Below, one piece after another: positions 1 to 6,373 of a stretch of DNA of 7,976 bases. The DNA lies in contig JABDJU010000286.1 in assembly GCA_013003325.1 (NCBI GenBank), positions 1 through 7,976 on the forward strand. Direction: 5' to 3'. Below the pieces are notes generated by a model that did not search any database, was not told the DNA's origin, and saw nothing but the letters and a program-made list of their open reading frames with translations. The position numbers and the translations under genes were made by a program. The stretch is from Acidimicrobiales bacterium (GTDB lineage: Bacteria > Actinomycetota > Acidimicrobiia > Acidimicrobiales > SZUA-35). Position 1 is the first letter of the stretch, and every line of letters begins with the position of its first letter.

Positions 1-822
1 GGTGACCCGTCCGTACACGGCTTCGGAATGGAACGGCCGGTTCATGCGGTAGGGGTCGAACACGTAGCAGGGCAGCCCGATGTATCGGGTCGTCGGCCCC
101 ACGATCGGGGTGACACGGTGCATCGAAAACCGGCCGGCGAACAGCTGGAGGTCGCCCGGTTGCAGATCGAGGGTACGGACCCCTTCGCGGCCGCCATCGA
201 GAATGCTCTGGATCTGTTCGTAGTTGTTGGCATCGGGTTGGCGGACGTTGGGGACGTATTCGAACACGCCGCCCTCGTCGGCCTTCTGGGCCAGAATGCT
301 GACCGTGAACTCGTTGCCGTCGAAGTGCCAGGGCAGTACATGGCCGGTGTCCATGACGCCATAGGGATTGCGGCCAAGCGGATCGGCCCACCGATAGATC
401 GGACGATCGACGCCGATGCACTCCCAGATGAAATGGAGCAGCACGTCGCTGTCGTACATCTGACGCATCGGCGAGTCGGCCCGCAAGAGGTCGGCGCAGA
501 TGAACCCGCTGTGGCGGGGCTGGAATCGCCTCACCGGGTGGTCGTCGGGAAGGCTCGGGTCGTCGGCGGAAAAATACGGGTTGTTCGAATCGCTGACGAA
601 GTTGGTCTGGTCGTGCAGCTCGGTCGCCTCGGCTGCCAACACCGCCACGGTCTCGGGACGCACGAAGTTGGAAATGCGAAAGCACCCGTACTGACGCATC
701 TGGTCGCGAGCTTCGGCGACCAACGCGGCCCGATCGGGGCTGGCGAGTTCGTGGATCGGGAACGCATCGAGATCGATCATCTCGTTGAGGTCGGTCTCGA
801 CAGCAGCGAAGGCGGTTGGCAT
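1..822 (-). CDS. Fe(II)/2-oxoglutarate-dependent oxygenase, HalD/BesD-like (3' end outside window)
   Basis: 274 codons are visible from an ATG at 822 to the left edge with no stop, so the C-terminus is missing. An AGGAG Shine-Dalgarno lies at 829-833, 6 nt before the ATG; the adjacent in-frame GTG at 825 is a weaker choice. The protein has the jelly-roll iron site of Fe/2OG oxygenases: His166-Phe-Asp168 in the segment PWHFDGNEFTVSILAQ, distal His235 (SMHRVTP), and Arg246, 11 residues later, as the likely 2-oxoglutarate anchor. The EGGVFEYVPNVR stretch (about 183-194) after the HxD motif is typical, as I recall, of proteins grouped with the amino-acid halogenases HalD/BesD and 'ArpA'. Those halogenases replace the Asp with Gly. 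Here Asp is kept, so a hydroxylase or demethylase is expected. Substrate unknown. It is divergent from the TetR gene, with a palindromic operator between them, so it is probably controlled by that regulator. Confidence 0.85.
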   Translation of the reverse strand, partial: MPTAFAAVETDLNEMIDLDAFPIHELASPDRAALVAEARDQMRQYGCFRISNFVRPETVAVLAAEATELHDQTNFVSDSNNPYFSADDPSLPDDHPVRRFQPRHSGFICADLLRADSPMRQMYDSDVLLHFIWECIGVDRPIYRWADPLGRNPYGVMDTGHVLPWHFDGNEFTVSILAQKADEGGVFEYVPNVRQPDANNYEQIQSILDGGREGVRTLDLQPGDLQLFAGRFSMHRVTPIVGPTTRYIGLPCYVFDPYRMNRPFHSEAVYGRVT

Positions 823-862
823 CACATTCTCCTGGGCCGGTTTTGTCACCACGCTAAACCCC

Positions 863-882
863 GACTGGACGCTCGTCCAGTC
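863..882. promoter_or_regulatory. Perfect inverted repeat, probable TetR operator
   Basis: Arms GACTGGACG and CGTCCAGTC are perfect reverse complements (9 bp each) around a 2-bp centre, CT. The site lies in the 80-bp divergent gap between the oxygenase and the TetR gene, the usual place for a TetR-family autoregulatory operator. It covers the -35-like TGGACG proposed for the TetR promoter. A related site lies at 1467-1480. Direct binding by this regulator is inferred. Confidence 0.75.
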
Positions 883-895
883 TTGGCGCTACAAA
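866..895 (+). promoter_or_regulatory. Candidate promoter of the TetR gene (leaderless)
   Basis: A -35-like TGGACG (866-871) and a -10-like TACAAA (890-895) are separated by 18 nt. This predicts transcription starting at about 902-903, right at the GTG start codon, so the mRNA would be leaderless. That agrees with the lack of a Shine-Dalgarno before 903. The hexamers are only moderate matches. The operator overlaps the -35, which would give autorepression. Confidence 0.35.
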
Positions 896-902
896 GAACC
901 AC

Positions 903-1469
903 GTGGCGCTCACCGAAACGCAGGAACAGATCCTCGACGCGGCCATGCAGTGCATCGTGCGCGACGGGTTGGACGGTGCAACGATGCGAAGCGTGGCCCG
1001 CGAGGCCGACGTGTCGCTGGGCCTCCTGAGCTACCACTTCGACGACAAGCGGAGCCTGATCGTCGCTGCCTTCCAACTGGCCACCGACCGGCTCTTCACC
1101 GCCTCGCAGGCAACCCTGGCGGATCTGGACGACCCCGAGGACCGAGTCCGGGCCTACATTCGGGGCGCGTTCACCGATGAGTTTCTCACCCCGGACTACC
1201 TTGCCCTTCGGCTTGCCCTGTGGGCGATCTCCCGCAGCGATCCCCTTATCGCCGAGGCCGAATCGAAGCACGAGCGGCGCTACACGAACCGTCTGGCCTC
1301 ACTGATCCGAGCGGCCCGCCCCTTCATCAGCGCCGACGAGGCCGACCAGCGAGCCACCGATGTGATCGTCACCCAAAACGGTCTGTGGCTCAACTGGGCC
1401 CGCTATCAGGTGGCCGATGATCTCACCCGAGGTCTGGCTCGCTGCGAGGCGATCGCCTTCTCCGATTGA
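903..1469 (+). CDS. TetR/AcrR-family transcriptional regulator, BetI-like
   Basis: 188 aa, the normal length of a TetR repressor. Residues about 5-60 form the N-terminal helix-turn-helix domain: ILDAAMQCIVRDGL, then TMRSVAREADVSLGLLSYHF, then DDKRSL. The C-terminal ligand domain, with its YLALRLALWAISRSDPLIAEAE and NGLWLNWAR segments, resembles BetI, the choline-sensing repressor of glycine-betaine synthesis genes. That likeness comes from memory, not alignment. The GTG start at 903 is favoured because the HTH begins within five residues; no ribosome-binding site is seen, so the mRNA may be leaderless. It lies between a divergent oxygenase and a co-directional choline-sulfatase that begins about 30 bp after its stop. 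Palindromic sites at both ends suggest it represses itself, the oxygenase and the sulfatase. Inducer unknown; choline, choline-O-sulfate or a betaine is a reasonable guess. Confidence 0.9.
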   Translation: MALTETQEQILDAAMQCIVRDGLDGATMRSVAREADVSLGLLSYHFDDKRSLIVAAFQLATDRLFTASQATLADLDDPEDRVRAYIRGAFTDEFLTPDYLALRLALWAISRSDPLIAEAESKHERRYTNRLASLIRAARPFISADEADQRATDVIVTQNGLWLNWARYQVADDLTRGLARCEAIAFSD

Positions 1470-1494
1470 ACGATCGTCCAGCGATGGGTACGGT
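1466..1494 (+). promoter_or_regulatory. Candidate betC promoter (leaderless)
   Basis: TTGAAC (1466-1471) as -35, a 17-nt spacer, then TACGGT (1489-1494) as a TAnnnT-type -10. The predicted transcription start is about 1501-1502, coinciding with the ATG at 1502, so translation would be leaderless. This decides the choice of start for betC, and it would place the upstream alternative starts at 1466 (TTG) and 1484 (ATG) outside the transcript. Confidence 0.5.
1467..1480. promoter_or_regulatory. Second probable TetR operator, upstream of betC
   Basis: TGAACGATCGTCCA is a 14-bp palindrome with one mismatched pair. It matches the core TGGACGCTCGTCCA of the first operator (866-879) at 12 of 14 positions, and the 8 bases TCGTCCAG are identical in both places (873-880 and 1474-1481). 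It overlaps the TetR stop codon and the predicted betC -35. Regulation of betC by the adjacent TetR protein is inferred from this. Confidence 0.6.
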
Positions 1495-1501
1495 CGCGCC
1501 C

Positions 1502-3007
1502 ATGGCCTCACCCAACGTTCTCATCATCATGGCCGACCAGCTGGCGCCGCATTTCACCGGCACCTACGGCCATCCGTTGGTGAAGACACCCAACATCGAT
1601 GCGCTGGCCGAGCGGGGCGTGCGGTTCGACAATGCCTACTGCCACTCCCCCCTCTGCGCTCCCGCTCGGTTCTCGATGATGTCCGGCCAGGCTGTCTCCA
1701 AGATCGATGCGTGGGACAACGCCTCGGAGTTTTCCGCCGCCGTGCCCACCTTGGCGCACTACATGAAGCTGTCGGGGTACCGCACGGCACTGTCGGGAAA
1801 GATGCACTTCGTTGGGCCCGATCAGCTCCACGGATTCGATCAGCGGCTGACCACCGACATCTATCCCGCCGACTTCGCGTGGACACCGAACTGGGAACAG
1901 GCCGACGAACGGATCGGCAAGTGGTACCACAACATGGACGTACTCCGAGACGCCGGCCAAGCCGTCACCACCTACCAGATCGACTACGACGAAGAGGTGG
2001 GGTTCGCCGCTCGACGCCACCTGCTCAACGTGGCCAGAGACACCGACGACCGCCCGTTCTTTCTCATCGCGTCGTTCATCCACCCTCACGACCCGTATGT
2101 GGCGAGACCGGAGTGGTGGGGCCTCTACGACGACGACGACATCGACCTCCCCGACATGTTGTCACCGGCCGAAATGGACCCCCACACCAAGCGAGTCCAC
2201 CATGGAATCGAGGCCGACGCGGTCGGCTTCACCCCCGACCAGGCCCGCAACGCCCGCCACGGATACTACGCCAACACCAGCTACTTCGACGATTGGGTCG
2301 GTTCGCTGGTGCGCACGTTGGACGAGACCGGGCAGCTCGACAACACGGTGGTCATGGTGGTAAGCGACCACGGCGACATGCTGGGCGACCGAGGCGTGTG
2401 GTTCAAAATGTCGTTCCACGAGCGATCGGCCCGTGTGCCTCTGGTGATGGCCGGTCCCGGAATCCATCAGGGCTCGATCGATGCGGCCTGCTCCCACCTC
2501 GACCTCTTGCCCACTCTTCTCGATATCGCCACCGCCGGAGGGAACTGGCCCGAGCTGGGCGCAGATCTCGATGGTCGAAGCCTGTGGGACGGAGCCAGTG
2601 GAGGTGGCGCTCAGCCCGATGAAACCTTCGGCGAATACTGCGGGGAGATGACCTCGCACCCGATGTTCATGATCCGCCGGGGGAAGTTCAAGTACATCCA
2701 CTGCGACACCGACCCGCCGCTACTGTTCGACATGTCGGCTGACCCGCTGGAACGAGCCAACCTGGCCGACGAGCCTTCCCACAGCGAGGCCGCCAGGTCA
2801 TTCGCAGCTGAAGTTCAGCAACGGTGGGATTCAGAATCGATCCGGAGTCGAGTGGTCGATTCGCAACGAGCTCGCCGCACGCTTCACGCAGCAATGAGCG
2901 AACCGCCGATCAACAGTTGGGACTACCAGCCCGTGAGCGACGTGGCCAACATGTACGTACGCAACCACATGGACTGGGCCGAGGCCGGCAGCCGGAGCCG
3001 CCTGTAG
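1502..3007 (+). CDS. betC: Choline-sulfatase (type I formylglycine sulfatase)
   Basis: 501 aa, about the length of characterised BetC. The enzyme hydrolyses choline-O-sulfate to choline and sulfate in the cytoplasm; no signal peptide is seen. Asp12 (IIMADQ) is the metal ligand. Cys52-Ala-Pro-Ala-Arg56 is the CxPxR sulfatase signature whose Cys becomes formylglycine, which implies a maturing enzyme elsewhere in the genome. Lys100-Met-His102 (SGKMHFVG), His194-Pro-His196-Asp197-Pro, and Asp289-His290 (SDHGDMLG) supply further active-site residues. Long blocks such as GKMHFVGPDQLHGF, TTDIYPADF and HPHDPY, and the C-terminal WDYQP...YVRNHMDW (about 475-492), are diagnostic for choline-sulfatase over other sulfatases. 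The start at 1502 gives the usual PNVLIIMADQ N-terminus; ATG 1484 and TTG 1466 are in frame but less likely. It ends 1 nt from the stop of the convergent SRPBCC gene. Confidence 0.9.
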   Translation: MASPNVLIIMADQLAPHFTGTYGHPLVKTPNIDALAERGVRFDNAYCHSPLCAPARFSMMSGQAVSKIDAWDNASEFSAAVPTLAHYMKLSGYRTALSGKMHFVGPDQLHGFDQRLTTDIYPADFAWTPNWEQADERIGKWYHNMDVLRDAGQAVTTYQIDYDEEVGFAARRHLLNVARDTDDRPFFLIASFIHPHDPYVARPEWWGLYDDDDIDLPDMLSPAEMDPHTKRVHHGIEADAVGFTPDQARNARHGYYANTSYFDDWVGSLVRTLDETGQLDNTVVMVVSDHGDMLGDRGVWFKMSFHERSARVPLVMAGPGIHQGSIDAACSHLDLLPTLLDIATAGGNWPELGADLDGRSLWDGASGGGAQPDETFGEYCGEMTSHPMFMIRRGKFKYIHCDTDPPLLFDMSADPLERANLADEPSHSEAARSFAAEVQQRWDSESIRSRVVDSQRARRTLHAAMSEPPINSWDYQPVSDVANMYVRNHMDWAEAGSRSRL

Positions 3008-3008
3008 A

Positions 3009-3470
3009 TCAGGTCTCCGCTTGCGACTTCAGCTTGGCCAGTCCCTTTTCGAAGTCCTTGCCGATCTGCCTGTCCATCAGGCCGAACGCACTCATGACAC
3101 GGGTAATCAGGTTGTGAGGGGCTGTCATCGACCATCGGACGTCGGTGGATTCACCCTGAGGTGTGAGCGTGAAGCTCATCTTGTTGGTCGACTTGAACGG
3201 ACGCGTGAACGTGAGGTCTGACCCCAGGTTGGTTGGTGGCTTCACGTCGGTGATTGTCATCGACCCGGCACCGGCTTTTCGGTTTCCGTTCCACCGGTAG
3301 TGGGAGCCAACCGCTCCGTCGTCGCCGCTGTAGGACTTCTCCATGTTCGGATCGAGTTCTTCCCACGGCGACCACTCTGGCCAACGACTGAATCTGGAGA
3401 TGCGATCAAAGACGTTCTCGGCGGGAGCGTTGATGGTTGCGCTCCGCTCGACGGTGTAGGTGCTGGCCAT
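3009..3470 (-). CDS. SRPBCC-family (polyketide cyclase/START-like) protein
   Basis: 153 aa, a complete single-domain protein. The N-terminus, YTVERSATINAPAENVFDRI followed by SRFSRWPEWSPWEELD, is the classic first strand and helix of the SRPBCC helix-grip fold. The middle strands (SHYRWNGNRKAGAGSMTITD) and the long C-terminal helix (FGLMDRQIGKDFEKGLAKLK) complete it. Such proteins bind hydrophobic or aromatic ligands in a deep cavity; no specific function can be read from the sequence. The ATG at 3470 has a good AGGGGAA ribosome-binding site at 3477-3483. The stop is 1 nt from that of betC, so the two mRNAs must overlap at their 3' ends. It is divergent from the M24 gene, with a gap of about 120 bp. 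No link to osmolyte metabolism is evident beyond position. Confidence 0.85.
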   Translation of the reverse strand: MASTYTVERSATINAPAENVFDRISRFSRWPEWSPWEELDPNMEKSYSGDDGAVGSHYRWNGNRKAGAGSMTITDVKPPTNLGSDLTFTRPFKSTNKMSFTLTPQGESTDVRWSMTAPHNLITRVMSAFGLMDRQIGKDFEKGLAKLKSQAET

Positions 3471-3592
3471 GCGTGTTTCCCCTGTCCATACGCTCGTTGC
3501 GCCTTCAGCCGGACCCTACTCCCAGGGGTCGTTGGCGGCAATCAGTTTCGGCCTGTCGACGGCACCTCGACGTGTACGCCACACTACGAGGC

Positions 3593-4774
3593 GTGACCGA
3601 TCTGTCCATCAACCCGATCGACGAAGAGTCGCTCGCCCACAACCGGCTCGCACATCTGCGGGACCATATGGTCAGCGCAGGGCTCGACCTGTGCGTGCTC
3701 ACGAGCCCCATTTCGATTCGCTACGCAACCGGCTATCGGGGGTATGCAGCCTTCCAAGCTCACATCCCGACCCAGTACCTCACGGTGCCGGTCGAGGGAC
3801 CCGTTGTTCTGTTCGGTGCCTATACCGATCGACTCTCGACGATCGATCGTTGTGAGACGGCCCACTCGGTCACCGCCTTCGACGCCGGCCTCGCCACCGG
3901 CGATGCTGCCCTCCGGTTCACCCACGACATCGAACGCGGCCTCGCCGAGTCGGGCCTCGATCAAACCTCGATTGTTGGGATCGAACGACTGACTCCTATG
4001 GGTTTCAAAGTTCTGCACGGCAGCCCGATACGAATTGCCGATGCCGAAGGGGTAGTGGAACTGGCCCGCAGCCGGAAACTGCCCGAGGAGCACGATGCCA
4101 TCGCCTATTCGGTTGCAGTGGCCGAGCTGGGGATCGAACGGATGCGAGCGACGTTGAAACCGGGCGTCACGGAGAATCAGCTGTTCGCGATGCTGCATCA
4201 CACCAATATCGAGCACGACGGCGACTGGATCGACGGTCGTATGTTGTGTTCGGGCCCTCGCACCAACCCGTGGTATCAGGAGGCGAGCGCACGCCGGATC
4301 GAGGAGGGCGACCTCGTGGCGTTCGACACCGACATGATCGGACCGAACGGCTACTGCGCCGATATCTCTCGGACGTGGGTCTGCGGCGACTCCCCGACCC
4401 CTTCTCAATTCGAGCTCTACCGGCGGGCCCGAGCCGAGATCGAGCACAACATCGAGCTGCTCAAGGTCGGTGCCAGCTTCCGGGACCTCTCCGACCGGAG
4501 CTTTCGCCAACCCGACGAGTTCATCGCCAACCGTTATGCCTGCGTCTTGCATGGCGTGGGCATGAGCGACGAGTTCCCCAAAATCCCTTATCCGCAGGAT
4601 TGGCATTGGACCGGCTACGACGGCGAGCTCGAGGCAGGCACGGTGCTCTCGGTCGAAAGCTATGTCGGAGCAGAGGGCGGCGCAGAGGGTGTGAAGCTGG
4701 AGCAGATGGTGCAGGTCACCGACGACGGAGTGATTCCCCTGTCGACATCTCCGCTCTGGGACGACGCCGGCTAG
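3593..4774 (+). CDS. M24-fold metalloenzyme, DddP-like (DMSP lyase or related; classic annotation Xaa-Pro peptidase)
   Basis: 393 aa from a GTG at 3593. The N-terminal creatinase-like domain spans about residues 1-150 and contains ISIRYATGYRGY; the M24 pita-bread domain follows. Metal ligands are Asp245, Asp247 and Asp257 (FDTDMIGPNGYCADISRTW), His320 (LHGVG), Glu355 (SVESY) and Glu370 (KLEQ). The spacings 2-10-63-35-15 almost match those I recall for the DMSP lyase DddP (D295, D297, D307, H371, E406, E421), and Tyr315 and Asp326 fall where DddP has Tyr366 and Asp377. The 15-residue gap between the two Glu is far shorter than in prolidases. DddP cleaves dimethylsulfoniopropionate to DMS and acrylate. 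The protein is about 50 residues shorter at the N-terminus than marine DddP, and a substrate-site Trp there appears not to be conserved, so the substrate is uncertain. No clear Shine-Dalgarno is seen; GTG 3572 is an alternative start. Confidence 0.8.
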   Translation: MTDLSINPIDEESLAHNRLAHLRDHMVSAGLDLCVLTSPISIRYATGYRGYAAFQAHIPTQYLTVPVEGPVVLFGAYTDRLSTIDRCETAHSVTAFDAGLATGDAALRFTHDIERGLAESGLDQTSIVGIERLTPMGFKVLHGSPIRIADAEGVVELARSRKLPEEHDAIAYSVAVAELGIERMRATLKPGVTENQLFAMLHHTNIEHDGDWIDGRMLCSGPRTNPWYQEASARRIEEGDLVAFDTDMIGPNGYCADISRTWVCGDSPTPSQFELYRRARAEIEHNIELLKVGASFRDLSDRSFRQPDEFIANRYACVLHGVGMSDEFPKIPYPQDWHWTGYDGELEAGTVLSVESYVGAEGGAEGVKLEQMVQVTDDGVIPLSTSPLWDDAG

Positions 4775-5574
4775 ATCGACTCGAAGTCTCCGCCCCGTCC
4801 TCTGCCATCGGCGAAACGCCGAGCACCGGCGATTCCCTCGGCGACCACCATGGCCTTTCCTTTGGCGAACTCGTTCCGCAGCGCGTCGGCGACCGACAGT
4901 CCCTGCTGGTCCTTCACCGAGCGCATGTCGGCTCGCGCGCACTGCTGAGGAAAGCGGGCGATGTCGTGGGCCAGGGCTTCGGCCCGGCTGCGGGCCTCAC
5001 CCTCGGGCACCACGTACTCGCACAGACCGATCCGTTCGCACTCTTCGGCCATCACCTGCCGGCCGGTCAGGATCAGGTCCATCGCTCGGCCCTGTCCGAC
5101 CAACCGTGGCAGGCGAACGGTGCCGCCGTCGATCAGCGGCACACCCCACCGGCGGCAGTACACACCCATGTAGGCGGTCTCTTCCATCACCCGCATGTCG
5201 GCCCACATGGCCAGCTCCATCCCGCCGGCCACCGCCGGCCCGGCTACGGCGGCGATCACCGGTTTCGACAGGTCGAGACGGCTGGGCCCCATCGGACCCC
5301 GACTGTGACCTTGCGGGGTAGCCCGATCGAAGCTCAGCTGATTGACTCCATCGTCGTCATCATTGAGGTCGGCGGCGGCTTTGAGGTCCCACCCGGCGCA
5401 AAACGCTCCGCCTTCGCCCCAGAACACCGCCACCGAGGCATCGGGATCGTTGTCGAAGGCGACGAACGCGTCGAACAGCTCGCCCGCACTCTTGGCATCC
5501 ATGGCGTTGCGGGCCTCGTATCTCGAGTGGATCACAGTCCACACCGGCCCGTCGGTTTCGATTCGAACTGCCAT
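4771..5574 (-). CDS. Crotonase / enoyl-CoA hydratase-isomerase family protein
   Basis: 267 aa, normal crotonase length. The ATG at 5574 is preceded by a GGAGG-type ribosome-binding site (about 5583-5589), so the longer reading frame upstream is not used. Oxyanion-hole segments are present: AFCAGWDLK (57-65) and AGPAVAGGMELAM (111-123). Glu120 matches Glu144 of rat mitochondrial hydratase. The second catalytic residue, Glu164 of the rat enzyme, aligns 20 residues later with Cys140 (GVYCRRWGVPLIDGG), so a standard hydratase mechanism is doubtful. The PLIDGGTVRLPRLVG block is common in poorly characterised actinobacterial crotonases. It could be an isomerase, a hydrolase, or a hydratase on an unusual CoA ester. 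Its stop overlaps that of the convergent M24 gene within CTAG, and it is divergent from the gene at 5642. Confidence 0.88.
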   Translation of the reverse strand: MAVRIETDGPVWTVIHSRYEARNAMDAKSAGELFDAFVAFDNDPDASVAVFWGEGGAFCAGWDLKAAADLNDDDDGVNQLSFDRATPQGHSRGPMGPSRLDLSKPVIAAVAGPAVAGGMELAMWADMRVMEETAYMGVYCRRWGVPLIDGGTVRLPRLVGQGRAMDLILTGRQVMAEECERIGLCEYVVPEGEARSRAEALAHDIARFPQQCARADMRSVKDQQGLSVADALRNEFAKGKAMVVAEGIAGARRFADGRGRGGDFESI

Positions 5575-5641
5575 GGCTATATGTCCTCCGTGCGAGTCGA
5601 TGTGCCCTTCTATTGTGGGCCGGGCCGAGGGCTGAAACACT

Positions 5642-6373
5642 GTGCGGGTGATGGCCGAACTCGACAGCGCATACGCCGCCGTCCTGCGGCAGCCCCGTGC
5701 TCGGTTCGTCACCGAAACCCCCGACGGCGCCTCGGTGCTGCAGGCCGGAGCGGCCTATGTCGGCGAGCGCTTCGAAGTACCTACCACACCCTTTGAGATC
5801 ACGGGCGGCGAGCCAGCGATCGAAACGTTTGTGGTGTGCCGCGATCAACCGATATCGCCGACCGGTGAGAACCACGAGCTGATCACGCTCTGGCAGCCAG
5901 CAGCGCAGCGGATGGCTGACATCGTGATGGCTGCCTGCAACCGGCACGGAATCGATCTGGTGGAACCCGGCTACCTGACCGGGTCGGCGCTACCGCTCGA
6001 TCAGGTCAGTCACGAACCGCATTTCGACGACGACCACTTCGATCCGGCCGATGGCGCCAGCCTCGTGGCGATCGCCGCAACCCACGGAGGAACTCGCACT
6101 ACCACGACGCCGATCGAGGTGGCTTCCTCACCACCTGGCACTCCCCTCGTTCTGCCCGACACCGTGCAGGACCGCTTCGACCGCGGCGAACACCCCAGCG
6201 TCGAGAGCGAGCAAGGACGAATCGTGATCTTCCCCCAGTTCGGCCAAGTGCACGCTGGCCCGATACTGCCTGAGCTCGACCAGAACACTCTGCGCACGCT
6301 GTTCGTGCTGAGGTTCAAAACGGCCGGTGATCCGGAGCAGGCACGACCGCAACGGCGACGTCGCACGCGATGA
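5642..6373 (+). CDS. Uncharacterised protein, possible Fe(II)/2OG-type oxygenase
   Basis: 243 aa from a GTG at 5642, with GAGGG at 5627-5631 as a possible ribosome-binding site; ATG 5651 is an alternative start. I do not recognise the family. It shows a candidate iron triad: His127-Phe-Asp129 in SHEPHFDDDHFDP, and His204 in IFPQFGQVHAGPILPEL, about 75 residues later. Arg218 follows 14 residues on in LRTLFVLRF and could anchor 2-oxoglutarate. This order and spacing suit a jelly-roll dioxygenase, but overall similarity to known members is not obvious. The C-terminus is very basic (QRRRRTR). Its stop overlaps the start of the MttB-family gene in ATGA, so translation is probably coupled and the products probably serve one pathway. 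No signal peptide or membrane segment is seen. Confidence 0.75.
   Translation: MRVMAELDSAYAAVLRQPRARFVTETPDGASVLQAGAAYVGERFEVPTTPFEITGGEPAIETFVVCRDQPISPTGENHELITLWQPAAQRMADIVMAACNRHGIDLVEPGYLTGSALPLDQVSHEPHFDDDHFDPADGASLVAIAATHGGTRTTTTPIEVASSPPGTPLVLPDTVQDRFDRGEHPSVESEQGRIVIFPQFGQVHAGPILPELDQNTLRTLFVLRFKTAGDPEQARPQRRRRTR

Noticed and set aside
28..1029. 333-codon plus-strand open frame opposite the oxygenase gene
   Set aside because: It runs antisense to a protein with a clear HxD...H...R iron site and into the TetR gene in another frame. Its translation shows no family features; it is a GC-rich shadow frame.
1417..2622. 401-codon plus-strand frame overlapping betC
   Set aside because: Arg/Pro/His-rich translation without domain signatures, in a different frame of the well-supported choline-sulfatase.
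3526..3540. Weak inverted repeat (GACCC/GGGTC arms) in the SRPBCC/M24 gap
   Set aside because: Only 5-bp arms with a loop of about 9 nt, no second copy and no T-tract; not enough to call an operator or terminator.
3437..3592. N-terminal extension of the M24 protein to an ATG at 3437
   Set aside because: The extra 52 residues are Arg/Cys/Pro-rich, overlap the divergent SRPBCC start and its ribosome-binding site, and do not resemble the N-terminus of DddP; GTG 3593 is preferred.
3584..4942. 452-codon minus-strand frame opposite the M24 gene
   Set aside because: Antisense shadow; the plus-strand frame carries all the M24 metal ligands at conserved spacing.
5575..5712. Upstream extension of the crotonase to 5712
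   Set aside because: A good Shine-Dalgarno precedes ATG 5574, and the extension would overlap the divergent gene starting at 5642.
4246..5796. 516-codon plus-strand frame spanning the M24 and crotonase genes
   Set aside because: Longest open frame in the window, but Arg/Gly-rich and crossing two recognisable genes; a high-GC artefact.
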